Shown here one piece after another: positions 48,886 through 58,000 of a DNA stretch of 64,000 bases; the stretch's first letter is position 1, and the number at the start of each line of letters is the position of its first letter. A program made the translations under genes and the position numbers. Origin of the DNA: Paludibacteraceae bacterium. Lineage in GTDB: Bacteria > Bacteroidota > Bacteroidia > Bacteroidales > Paludibacteraceae. The stretch spans positions 62,001-126,000 of the forward strand of contig JAKSLB010000005.1 in assembly GCA_024401435.1 (NCBI GenBank). Direction: 5' to 3'. The notes beneath the pieces are model-generated. The model ran no database searches. It had not been told where the DNA came from and was given only the letters and a program-made list of their open reading frames with translations.

Positions 48886-49650
48886 ATGATTTTTTATTTC
48901 TCTGCTTGTGGAAACAGTCGATGGGCTGCAGAAACTCTGTCGAATTCGTTACACGAGTCGTTGTATTATATACCTAATGAACTTCGTCATCTTTCTCAAT
49001 ATAATTTGGAGGATGGCGAAGCATTGGGTTTCGTCTTTCCTGTTTATGCATGGGCACCCCCTCAATATGTAATAGAATTTATTAAAAAGATCGTTTTTAC
49101 TTCTAAGCCTTCTTATGTTTATTTTGTCTGTACATGTGGTGATGAAACGGGTTATTCTAAACGATTTTTCGAACGAGCAATAGAGGATAAGGGATGGACT
49201 TTAAGTTCGTGTGCTAGTTTGATTATGCCAGAAACATATGTGAATTTGCCTTTTTTCTATCTGGATACGAAGGAAAAAGAGATGGTGAAGAAACATAATG
49301 CGGAACAAAAATTGTCTTCTGTGATTTCTAAAATAAAATCCAGACAAGTTTTTTCTGAAATGGATTTGGGAAGTATGCCTTTTTTCAAATCTTACATTTT
49401 GAGACCTTTGTTTTATGCATTTCTTATATCGGATAAACCGTTTAAGGTGACAGAATCTTGTGTGTCATGTGGTAAATGTTCTTCTCTATGTCCTCTTGAT
49501 AATATTGTACTTGTTGATGGGAAACCCCAGTGGAAGGGCGATTGTTTGAATTGTATGTCGTGTTATCATCATTGTCCAACGAATGCTATTCAGTTTGGTA
49601 AACAAACAAAGGGGAAAGGTCAATATTTCTATGAAAGAAAGAGTGATTAA
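48886..49650 (+). CDS. EFR1-type flavodoxin/ferredoxin fusion protein
   Basis: 254 residues. The N-terminal flavodoxin-like part (IFYFSACGNSRWAAE, FPVYAWAPPQYVIEF) is followed by two 4Fe-4S motifs: CVSCGKCSSLCP and CLNCMSCYHHCP (about residues 192-232). Known: EFR1 proteins are presumed cytoplasmic electron carriers. The FMN phosphate loop reads SACGNS where family members usually have SGTGNS, a small deviation. It is six bases after pyrH and convergent with the hydrolase. The partner is unknown. Confidence 0.85.
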   Translation: MIFYFSACGNSRWAAETLSNSLHESLYYIPNELRHLSQYNLEDGEALGFVFPVYAWAPPQYVIEFIKKIVFTSKPSYVYFVCTCGDETGYSKRFFERAIEDKGWTLSSCASLIMPETYVNLPFFYLDTKEKEMVKKHNAEQKLSSVISKIKSRQVFSEMDLGSMPFFKSYILRPLFYAFLISDKPFKVTESCVSCGKCSSLCPLDNIVLVDGKPQWKGDCLNCMSCYHHCPTNAIQFGKQTKGKGQYFYERKSD

Positions 49651-49657
49651 ACACTTT

Positions 49658-50806
49658 TTATTTTCTTTTAATAATAAGTTCTTGCCCTATAGAAAGATTT
49701 GCATTTTTTAGATGATTCCAATTCATTAATTCTTCGCTGGTACATCCGTGTTGTTTTCCTATTCTGTATAGATTGTCACCTTTTTTTACTATGTAAGTAA
49801 TTGTGCTATTGATGAGTCCTTCTGAATCATTGTCTTGATTGTGTGAATTCTGTTCATCTTTAGATTTGTTGTCTTCGTCATTTGGAGATGGCGCATTGTC
49901 ATTGGAAGAATCCTCCTTGTTTGTTTCTTCTTGAACATCCTTTTTCTCCATGTTCTCAGGAGTGTTGCTTTCTCCAACAATAAGTTGTTGTCCTATCTTT
50001 AAATTGTTGTTTTTAAGATTGTTCCATTTCATAATATCATTTACACTACAACCGTATGATTGAGCTATTCGATAAAGCGTGTCACCCTTTTTTACGATGT
50101 GAAAGTTGGACGATGGATTATTATTGGGCGATACATTTTCTTTGGATGAATCTTCTGTTGGATTCTTTGTTTGATCTTCTTTTTGATCATTTGTGTTTTG
50201 AATCGTATCCTTCTTTGGTGTAATAATTTCATCTTTTTTAGGAGATGGTGTTATCGTATCTATCGGTGATGGCTTGTTGTCTTCTTTGTCAGGAATGAAA
50301 TCATTTGAGGAGTCTGTTTCTCCAATGATTCTTCTGCATCCGATAAATCTTTTGTTATAATAATCAAGACCAGGATAAAGATCGATGGTGACACCTTTAT
50401 TGACAGATGCGTGAATGAAACGAACGGTGTCTCCCGTTTGGGTGAAATCAATGATGATACCGACATGTCCAACCCCTTTACTATTTGCATTGCTACCTTT
50501 GAAAAATATTAAATCCCCCTTTTTTGTTTTGCCTAATTTTGTTTTTTCTCCTTGAGTATATTGAGCAGAAGAAGAACTGCTTAACGTGTAGCCGAAATGT
50601 TTGAAAACATAGCTGGTAAAACCTGAGCAGTCGAATGTTTTAGGACCTTTGCTTGCATATTTGTATTTGCACCCAATGAAATTTTTTGAATAAGAGGCAA
50701 GTGAGTCTCTCAATGTGTCTTCTGCGTGTGATTTTCCCCATAAATTACAGAATACAAGATTTGTAAAGATGAAAAGAAATATGCTTTTTGTGAAATTCAT
50801 TTCCAA
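49658..50806 (-). CDS. NlpC/P60 endopeptidase with two C-terminal LysM domains
   Basis: 382 residues (or 380 from a second ATG at 50800). Signal peptide, then an NlpC/P60 domain at about 35-160 with catalytic Cys60 in FDCSGFTSYVF, His114 in GVGHVGII and His132 in FIHASV. A long Asp/Glu/Asn/Pro/Lys linker precedes LysM 1 (about 236-278, KKGDTLYRIAQSYGCSVNDI) and LysM 2 (about 337-380, KKGDNLYRIGKQHGCTSEEL), joined by another acidic linker. Known: such enzymes cut peptidoglycan stem peptides. The catalytic domain comes before the LysM repeats, the reverse of the commonest order. Confidence 0.9.
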   Translation of the reverse strand: MEMNFTKSIFLFIFTNLVFCNLWGKSHAEDTLRDSLASYSKNFIGCKYKYASKGPKTFDCSGFTSYVFKHFGYTLSSSSSAQYTQGEKTKLGKTKKGDLIFFKGSNANSKGVGHVGIIIDFTQTGDTVRFIHASVNKGVTIDLYPGLDYYNKRFIGCRRIIGETDSSNDFIPDKEDNKPSPIDTITPSPKKDEIITPKKDTIQNTNDQKEDQTKNPTEDSSKENVSPNNNPSSNFHIVKKGDTLYRIAQSYGCSVNDIMKWNNLKNNNLKIGQQLIVGESNTPENMEKKDVQEETNKEDSSNDNAPSPNDEDNKSKDEQNSHNQDNDSEGLINSTITYIVKKGDNLYRIGKQHGCTSEELMNWNHLKNANLSIGQELIIKRK

Positions 50807-50831
50807 TAAAATCCTTTTTGTCAGATGTTTG

Positions 50832-50839
50832 CAAAAGTA
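50832..50839 (-). promoter_or_regulatory. Probable -7 element for the NlpC/P60 gene
   Basis: TACTTTTG followed by C on the minus strand, 26 bases from the start codon. The -33 position has TTCA rather than TTTG. Confidence 0.5.
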
Positions 50840-50898
50840 GCCATTAAATTTTGAATTATGAATTTTATGGTTGATTTTATGAAATAATCCAAGAGAAT

Positions 50899-50929
50899 TT
50901 TGAAAAAAGCAAATAAATAGTTATGTTTG
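50899..50929 (+). promoter_or_regulatory. Promoter of the orphan gene at 50991
   Basis: TTTG (50899-50902), exactly 19 bases, TATGTTTG (50922-50929), then C: a full consensus match. Start codon 62 bases downstream. Confidence 0.75.
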
Positions 50930-50990
50930 CTATAATGAACTTTCGTTTAATTACAAATAACAGGATTCCTCTTGTGTAAAAATTTGTGGT

Positions 50991-51818
50991 ATGGTGGAGA
51001 TGAGTCATAATCAAGAGAAAAAGGAGAAAAAGGAGTGGGCAATCATTAATATGTTTCGTTCAAGTTATCCGTATTTCCCTATAGGAGAATTGGAGAAATC
51101 TGAATCTCCTGATTTTTTATTGCGTTCAGAAGGGAAATTAATAGGAATAGAGTTGACGGAATTAAAGTACGAAAGGGAAGATAAACTATTTAATTTACGA
51201 GCGCACGAGGATTTCCTCACTTATATGATGGAAGATGCACAACATATTGTAGAGCAGACCTGTGAATATAAATTGATGGTGGAAGTCCTTTTTTCTGATG
51301 ATATAAGTCCGACGGTTTTGATGGTAAATGAAGAAGCGAGATTGTTAGTCCGTCAAGGATTGGCAGAATCTATAGCGAAAATCGTATCGGATAATATTCC
51401 CGAAGCGACAGGCATTAAATATAAAGTGGACCGGACTTCAAAATACGGATATCATTCGTTACATTCTAAGATTCAGAGTATTACAATATTGAATGTTACA
51501 GGAAGATGGTATGAGGGCTTGTGGTATGCAGCTATAGCAACAAAGGTAAAACCACTTTCAATTTCTAGTATTTCTCAACGCTTAGTTGCTAAAAATTGCA
51601 AATTACAGAAATATAATCCTACTTGCGATGAACAATGGTTGGTTATAATTCAAAATAGTTTTTTGATGTCTAGCTCCTATAATTCTGAAGCGGTAGAGGT
51701 AGCTCTTGCGCATATCTATAGAAGTAATTTTGACAAAGTCTTTGTGTTTGAACGTAGTGAGGGAATGGTTTCCCGTTTGAATATAGAAAAATATGAAACA
51801 AAGAGATTGAAGCGTTGA
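50991..51818 (+). CDS. Hypothetical protein, possible PD-(D/E)XK-like fold
   Basis: 275 residues, no signal peptide or membrane segment; ATG at 50991 or 51000. I do not recognise a family. The segment SPDFLLRSEGKLIGIELTEL (about residues 27-46) has the Asp, hydrophobic strand and Glu arrangement of restriction-endonuclease-like folds, but the usual Lys is Thr here (ELTEL), so catalysis is doubtful. The C-terminal half has beta-like strands (QWLVIIQNSFL, FDKVFVFERSEG). It is a single gene with its own consensus promoter and no toxin, methylase or integrase next to it. Confidence 0.6.
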   Translation: MVEMSHNQEKKEKKEWAIINMFRSSYPYFPIGELEKSESPDFLLRSEGKLIGIELTELKYEREDKLFNLRAHEDFLTYMMEDAQHIVEQTCEYKLMVEVLFSDDISPTVLMVNEEARLLVRQGLAESIAKIVSDNIPEATGIKYKVDRTSKYGYHSLHSKIQSITILNVTGRWYEGLWYAAIATKVKPLSISSISQRLVAKNCKLQKYNPTCDEQWLVIIQNSFLMSSSYNSEAVEVALAHIYRSNFDKVFVFERSEGMVSRLNIEKYETKRLKR

Positions 51819-51850
51819 TGAAGGAGCGCCTATTTTTGAGTTCTACTGTT

Positions 51851-51879
51851 TTTGTTGTTAAAAAATATTAATATCTTTG
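51851..51879 (+). promoter_or_regulatory. Probable promoter of the PCMD lipoprotein pair
   Basis: TATCTTTG (51872-51879) then C, with TTTG at 51851-51854 (17-base spacing). About 22 bases before ATG 51902. Confidence 0.6.
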
Positions 51880-51901
51880 CAGCACAAATTTGAGATGAAA
51901 A

Positions 51902-53044
51902 ATGAAAATTAAAAACATTTTACTTGCTATTCCTTTGGCATCCCTTACTATGGTTGGTTGTATTCAAGACGAACCATTGGAGTCGGAGGCGGACATTCTA
52001 CAATGTAAGCTATCTGGCGATAAGGAATATTTAATTACGAAAGCTGATACTTTGATGGAAGTAACCAGCATTATGAACAATATCACTATTTTTGTTAAAC
52101 AAGGTTGCGATTTAACTAAGAGAGCACCTGAATTTGTATTGACAAAAGGAGCAACGATTTCCCCTAAAAGTGGGTCCGTACAGGATTTTTCTGATAATAA
52201 GGTTGTTACATATACAGTTACATCAGAAAGTGGTGAGTGGACACGTACATACAATGTGACATATCATTGTGCGATGTCATTGCCAACTCATTTTAGCTTC
52301 GAAAATTACATGCTAAACGAATCAAATAAATATCATGTAATCTATGAAGTAGTAGATGGGGTAGATGTGTTGTCATGGTGGAATACGGGAAATCCTGGAT
52401 TTTGTTTAGCATCAAGTGTTGGTCCAGAGGGTTATCCTTCTGTTGTGGTGGAAGATGGATACAAAGGAAGAGCTATCAAAATGACAACTCGATATGCTGG
52501 AAGTTTCGGTAAGGCTGCAGGAATGCCAATTGCACCTGGTAACCTTTTCTTAGGAACATTTAATGTACAGCAAGCTTTAAAATCGCCATTGTCAGCAACT
52601 CGTTTCGGTGTTCCGTTTTTACAAGTTCCAGATTCCGTTGTTGGATGGTATAAATACAAGCCAGGGCCACAAATGACAGACGGAAAGTATCGAGAAATAG
52701 AGGGTACGGATGATTTTAATATTTATGCTATTCTTTATGAAAATACAGATAAAGAAGGAAAAGCTGTTATGTTGGATGGTACCAATTCGTTGACGAGTGA
52801 ACACCTTGTGTTATTGGCACAGATGCCTGCTTCTGATAGAAAGGCTACCGATCAATGGACTCGTTTCTCATTTCCATTTAAAGCACAAAATGGTCAAAGT
52901 GTAGATTTAAATCGATTGCAAAAGTATGGATATAGTTTTGGTATCGTATTCTCTTCAAGTTTGAAAGGGGATGATTTTACAGGCGCGGTTGGTAGTGAGT
53001 TGTATGTTGATGAGGTTGAAATCGTTTGTAAAAGTATTGAATAA
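51902..53044 (+). CDS. PCMD-domain surface/periplasmic lipoprotein
   Basis: 380 residues with a lipoprotein signal (LTMVGC, acceptor Cys20). Residues about 30-120 look like an Ig-like module (VFVKQG-type ITIFVKQGCDL, YTVTSESGEWTRTYNVTY). The C-terminal part from HFSFENYM onward matches the putative carbohydrate metabolism domain seen in Bacteroidota: KMTTRY, LFLGTFN, PFKAQNG, ending in SELYVDEVEI. The biochemical role is not established. It lies 12 bases before a beta-barrel gene, a common pairing. Confidence 0.82.
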   Translation: MKIKNILLAIPLASLTMVGCIQDEPLESEADILQCKLSGDKEYLITKADTLMEVTSIMNNITIFVKQGCDLTKRAPEFVLTKGATISPKSGSVQDFSDNKVVTYTVTSESGEWTRTYNVTYHCAMSLPTHFSFENYMLNESNKYHVIYEVVDGVDVLSWWNTGNPGFCLASSVGPEGYPSVVVEDGYKGRAIKMTTRYAGSFGKAAGMPIAPGNLFLGTFNVQQALKSPLSATRFGVPFLQVPDSVVGWYKYKPGPQMTDGKYREIEGTDDFNIYAILYENTDKEGKAVMLDGTNSLTSEHLVLLAQMPASDRKATDQWTRFSFPFKAQNGQSVDLNRLQKYGYSFGIVFSSSLKGDDFTGAVGSELYVDEVEIVCKSIE

Positions 53045-53056
53045 ATAATGCGTTGA

Positions 53057-53857
53057 ATGATGAAAAAAAATATTATAATATTACTTTTGACGATATGCTC
53101 GTTGAGTGCTTTTGCACAGAATGATTCGATTCAAAGTGTGGATACCACAAATGTTAATTCTGTTAAGGAGGTTACCGATCGACCTGTTCCATATTTTGAG
53201 TTTCGAACTGGATTTGAAGTGGGCGGAACAGTTCCTTTCCCATTACCTGCACAAATGAGAAAAATTAATGGTTTTTCACCATTAGGCAACTTTTCTGTTC
53301 AAGCACTTGCAAACATGCCATTTAATAAACGATGGGAAATGATGTTAGGTCTTCGTTTCGAGAGAAAAGGTATGACATCAAAGGCTACTGTGAAAGATTA
53401 TAATATGTCGATTCAGGATGATGATGGTGGTACAATTATGGGTAGATGGACTGGAGATGTTACAATGTCTGCAGACCAGTGGATGTTGACGTTACCTATA
53501 GCAGCAACCTTTAATTTCACAGAGGTTGGAAGAATGCGTATAGGTTGTTATTATGGCTATGTTTTTAGAGGCGAATTTTATGGAGAGGTGCAAAATGGTT
53601 ATTTGAGGGAAGGAAATCCGACGGGAGCGAAAATTGAAGTGGGGGAAGAACCACAGTCGTTTGAGTTCAACGAGGATATGCGTCGATTCCAGTGGGGATT
53701 AACCATAGGTGGAGAATGGACATTGGCAAAACGTTTTTCATTGTTTCTAGATTTAGATTGGGGATTGAATGATATTTTTGTTCCTGAATTTGAAACAATT
53801 TCATTTGATATGTTCCCGATATTTGGAACGTTCGGTTTAGGATATTCATTTAAATAA
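53057..53857 (+). CDS. Outer-membrane beta-barrel protein
   Basis: 266 residues (ATG ATG start; 53060 possible). Signal peptide cut near AFAQ (about residue 21). Alternating hydrophobic strands (WEMMLGLRFERKG, WMLTLPIAATFNF, RMRIGCYYGYVF, FSLFLDLDWGL) ending in terminal GYSFK indicate a small barrel of the outer-membrane-beta-barrel superfamily. Probably the partner of the upstream PCMD lipoprotein, from shared transcript. Function unknown. Confidence 0.78.
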   Translation: MMKKNIIILLLTICSLSAFAQNDSIQSVDTTNVNSVKEVTDRPVPYFEFRTGFEVGGTVPFPLPAQMRKINGFSPLGNFSVQALANMPFNKRWEMMLGLRFERKGMTSKATVKDYNMSIQDDDGGTIMGRWTGDVTMSADQWMLTLPIAATFNFTEVGRMRIGCYYGYVFRGEFYGEVQNGYLREGNPTGAKIEVGEEPQSFEFNEDMRRFQWGLTIGGEWTLAKRFSLFLDLDWGLNDIFVPEFETISFDMFPIFGTFGLGYSFK

Positions 53858-53878
53858 TAATAGAAATAGATATAAAGG

Positions 53879-53914
53879 AGAATAGGAGAGAGAACCTTTT
53901 CTATTCTTTTTTTT
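53879..53914 (+). terminator. Terminator after the beta-barrel gene
   Basis: AGAATAG (53879-53885) pairs with CTATTCT (53901-53907), continued inward by five pairs with wobbles, then T to 53914. Confidence 0.8.
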
Positions 53915-53955
53915 ATCACTGCTTATATTATAAAATTTGTAATTGTACTATTCGA

Positions 53956-53986
53956 TTGGATAACTTCGTTTTTTTTTATAATTTTG
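53956..53986 (+). promoter_or_regulatory. Promoter of porT
   Basis: TAATTTTG (53979-53986) then C; at 19-base spacing the -33 element is TTGG (53956-53959). About 60-base leader. Confidence 0.6.
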
Positions 53987-54051
53987 CAACGCTTTTTAAA
54001 ATAAAAGGAACAAAGTTCCGTTTGTCCAATAGGTTTTTAGATTTTTGAGTT

Positions 54052-54780
54052 TTGAAAAAAGTTGTTTTTAGTATATTGTTGCTTGCCGTATCAATGGCAT
54101 CGTTTTCTGCAGGGTCACTAGGACGTATGAATAATCTGGTGAATGCAGATAATCGTTTATATCATTTCGGTTTCATATTGGGATTAAATATGATGGATTT
54201 CAATCCGACCAATGCTGCGATTCCGTATAAAGCATCAGAGGATGCAGAAGAAGAAATATGGTATGGCGAAGATACGAAAATGACACCTGGATTTACGGTT
54301 GGTATAATTTCTGATTTAAGAATATTTAGTTGGTTAGACTTGCGATTTTGTCCACAGTTGTATTTTAACGAAAGACATCTTCAGTTTAGAGATTCAGAAG
54401 GTAATCTATCTCCTAAAGGAGATTTGATTATTCAGTCTAATATCATGCAGTTCCCGTTAGATTTTAAGATTAGAGGACAAAGGAAACGCAATTATCGCCC
54501 CTATTTGTTGGCGGGAGGAGCTATGACATTGGATATGGGACGAGATGCAGAAGCAACTATTATGTTAAAACAGATAGATTATGGTGTTGAGTTTGGTATA
54601 GGTTGTGATTTTTATCTGCCTTATTTTAAGTTGGCGCCTGAGTTTAAAATCTATTTAGGATTAGGTGATGTTTTGCAGAGAGACAGACCTGAAATTGCTG
54701 ATTATACAGATTTGAAGTATACAAATACGTTGTCAAAATTAACGTCACGTTTGTTCATCTTATCGTTTAATTTCGAATAA
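54052..54780 (+). CDS. porT: PorT/SprT T9SS outer-membrane protein
   Basis: 242 residues starting at TTG 54052; an in-frame TGA two codons upstream rules out a longer start, and the signal peptide MKKVVFSILLLAVSMASFSA begins there. Family features: FGFILGLNMMDFN, TVGIISDLRIFSWLDLRFCPQLYF, YRPYLLAGGAMTLDMG, FGIGCDFYLPYFKLAPEFKI and the C-terminal LTSRLFILSFNFE barrel end. Known: PorT is required for type IX secretion in Porphyromonas gingivalis. It is monocistronic and lies upstream of a giant T9SS type B cargo. Confidence 0.88.
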   Translation: MKKVVFSILLLAVSMASFSAGSLGRMNNLVNADNRLYHFGFILGLNMMDFNPTNAAIPYKASEDAEEEIWYGEDTKMTPGFTVGIISDLRIFSWLDLRFCPQLYFNERHLQFRDSEGNLSPKGDLIIQSNIMQFPLDFKIRGQRKRNYRPYLLAGGAMTLDMGRDAEATIMLKQIDYGVEFGIGCDFYLPYFKLAPEFKIYLGLGDVLQRDRPEIADYTDLKYTNTLSKLTSRLFILSFNFE

Positions 54781-54823
54781 GATTGGGGAAGACGCAAGGG
54801 TATAATTTTTGATTAAAAAGGAT

Positions 54824-54853
54824 AAAAAGCAGATGATTTTTCGTCTGCTTTTT
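54824..54853 (+). terminator. Terminator after porT
   Basis: Thirteen-bp stem 54824-54836 with 54841-54853 (one G-T), loop TTTT, then GTTTT. Confidence 0.85.
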
Positions 54854-55002
54854 GTTTTATAGGGAGTGAAATTTTGATTTATTTTATTTGAGTTTTAGAA
54901 TAATTTTTCAGATTCAATAAATTGTGGTAAATTACGGCGCAATTTTTATGAGATTGTGTATAATGTTAAATGATTAATATACAAGATTTTATAGTCTAGT
55001 GT

Positions 55003-58000
55003 ATGTGTGTAATTAAAATTATGAATAAGGAAAAATTAAATAAAACGGATATGTATAAGGGGTATAATGAAAAACACGTGTGGCAATCATGGATAGGATT
55101 GGCACTCTTTGTTATGTTAAGCATTTGTGATGCTGCTGCACAGTTTGGTGGTGGCGGTAACACTGGTGGTGGAACCAGCAGTGGATGCGTAATAAGTAGT
55201 ACAGAATTTGAAACTTCAGTTTCGTTGTGTAATCCACAGTTGTCAAATGATGAAGATGGGTGGTTTAGTGATGATGAAGATTTGGTACCTGATGCATTAA
55301 AAGGATGTGAATCTCAAGCAACGATTAATAATGCTATAAGAACGGGAATATCTTCTGTGGTAGTTAGTACACCTTCTGCTGTATTTACTGATAAATCATG
55401 GAAAACATTATCGGCAAATGGTGATGCGCAAAGTGGAAACGGTTTCGCTTCTATTTATGCAAATCCTAAGATTCTATCTCCTATGTTATCAGAGGGAAAT
55501 GGAACAAATATGTTGGTTAATGCAGGTACAGCTAATAATAAAGCATATTTCTTGTCTTACAGCATTTCTGGATTGGCACCAAATTCTAATGTTACTTTGT
55601 CTTTGGATTTATATGATTTGATAGATGAAGCTTCCATTTTAGCATCTGTGGCTGCATCATCTACGACAACAGGAGAAATTAAAGTCATTGGTGAAGATGT
55701 CAAATATGTGGCTAGTAGTAAAAAGGTTGTTCATACTTCTCCGACCGTGATGTGGTCAACTTCTTTGCAAGATGGTTCTGTTCCATATGTTAACGCAAAT
55801 ATTATAACTATAAGTAGTTCTGAAGTTCATAAAGAATTGTCAGGTAAAGCTGATGCTTCGGGCTCTATTACATTTTATTTGGGTCGTCCAGGCAAAGGAA
55901 ATATTCCTATAGGTGTTGATAATATTGAAGTTACAGGAACGGTTAAACCTGTTATTTCGTATACAGGTTCACCTTGTCCGAAGATGCCATTATTGCTTCG
56001 GTCATCGGTGACATATCCGGCGGGAACTAAATATACGTGGACTGTTGATGGAAAGACGAAAACAGGAGAGGAAAACACATATGTTTTTGAGCCTGAAAAT
56101 CCGGGGAAATATAAAGCAACTTTGTCTGTTCAACTAGCGGGATGTTCGGCATCAAAAAGTGATGAAATTGAAATTGAAGTTGGTGATTGTTGTCAAGACG
56201 ATGCAGGTAATCCTATGGCTTTGGCTGATATATATTATAATGATTTCGGTCGTTTTGTTGGTAATACATATTATTATAGGAATGCTAAAGGTGAAGAAGT
56301 ATCGGTAAAAACGACAGATCTTTTGGGGGGTACAGACAACAGGGATCATCCTCGTATTGCTGATCAATTGGGAAAATCAAAATTGTCTATTAAATATGGA
56401 CCTGTATATGACGGAACTTATGCAATTTCTACAATTAATCCATCGGGATATGGTGGTGTTTCATCTGATAATACCTATGGAAACGGTACGGGTGGTATGA
56501 TGTTGATGGATTTGAAAGGTACTGGTTGGGAAAATAAAGAAATATTTAGTACTGAAATATCTGATTTGTGTAGGAATAGGAATATACATTTCTCAGTAGC
56601 GGTTGCCCCTTTAAATACTAATGCTAGTGGAACTGTTGGTAAAGTTGCTGTAGAGTTGGTTGATAAATCAACAGGAAAACCAATTGAATCGGAATCAGGA
56701 AAACAAGCTCATTTTGAACATACTTTTTATGGAACAGAGGGATGGAAGTTAGATTCTATGTCATTTGTTTCTTCCATGGATTTAAAAACTGTTGTTTTGA
56801 GAGTCATCAGTTTGGAAGACGATTATGAAGCTAACTTTAAAGGTGATTTTGCAATCGATGATATTACTTTCCAGGTATGTGTTCCTCCGGCAATTGATGC
56901 TAGTTCTCAGGTTAGTGGTTCTAAAGATGCAATGAATTTATGTACAGGAGATACGCTTACATTAAATGCTGTTGTAACGAATTCTGTGAGAGATTTTTAT
57001 GAAGATCCTTATTATTTGTTTCAATATACGTATGATGATCCTGATTTAAAAGATGCAAAGGATATAACGTGGTATAATATGTCAGAAGAAAAAACAGGAG
57101 AATTGTATTTGAAAGATGGCGTTTATGTCATATCGGATCCTGTTAATCATCCTGCATTTGCGGAAGTTTTAAAAGAAAACGCAAAGGAAGTATTCTTCCG
57201 TGTTGTTGTGTCAAGATTAGAAACTCTTAAGGTTCCTTCGGAATTGGAAGTGGATGCTTTGTCACCGTGTCGAAATGTGTCTGTTTCTAGCGTGAGAATT
57301 CAAGCATCTCTTAATTGCGCTAAGTGTTCAGATCCAGATAAAACAAGAACTTTTACTTCTGACAAAGGTCGTTTGAAAGGTAAAGAGTTAAGACTTTGTA
57401 AGGAAGATGGGAAAGCAACAATTGGATTGAAAGACCCTATTCATGGTATAGATAAGGATGGTAATGATTATTATGATTATGATGTGACTTGGTATAAAGA
57501 GAAGACCTCATCCACTGCTTTAACTTCTAAAAAGTGTAATGCTACGAACAATACAGCTCCTACGATAGAAGTTGATTGGAGTGACGTGACTGAGTCTGGT
57601 ACAAAATATATTATTTCTCTTCATGACTATTTTGACCCTGTGCAAACTGTTACGCCTTGCGACATCACAGATACAATCACTGTTTATGCAGATCCTGTAC
57701 CAACAACTAAATTAGATGATCCAGATCCATTCTGTGAGGGCACTTTGGCTGCTGATCCTACAATGACAATTTCTGGATACCAAATTCAATGGTATGAGGA
57801 TGAGGACACAACAAAAGCTATGACTTCAGCTCCTTCTGTTGCTTCTACATTAGCAACAGATTCTCCTGCTGAATATTATTATGCTCTTATTGATTCTAAA
57901 ACAGGTTGCCGTGGTGATGCTAATCTTTATGAAATAGTGGTTAACCCTATTCCTGAAGAAGATTTGGCTGCTATTAATCCATTCTGTCAAGGGGATGCAA

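Noticed and set aside
50807-50990. tRNA or small RNA between the NlpC gene and the orphan gene
   Set aside because: No cloverleaf or strong hairpin seen; the gap is explained by two divergent promoters.
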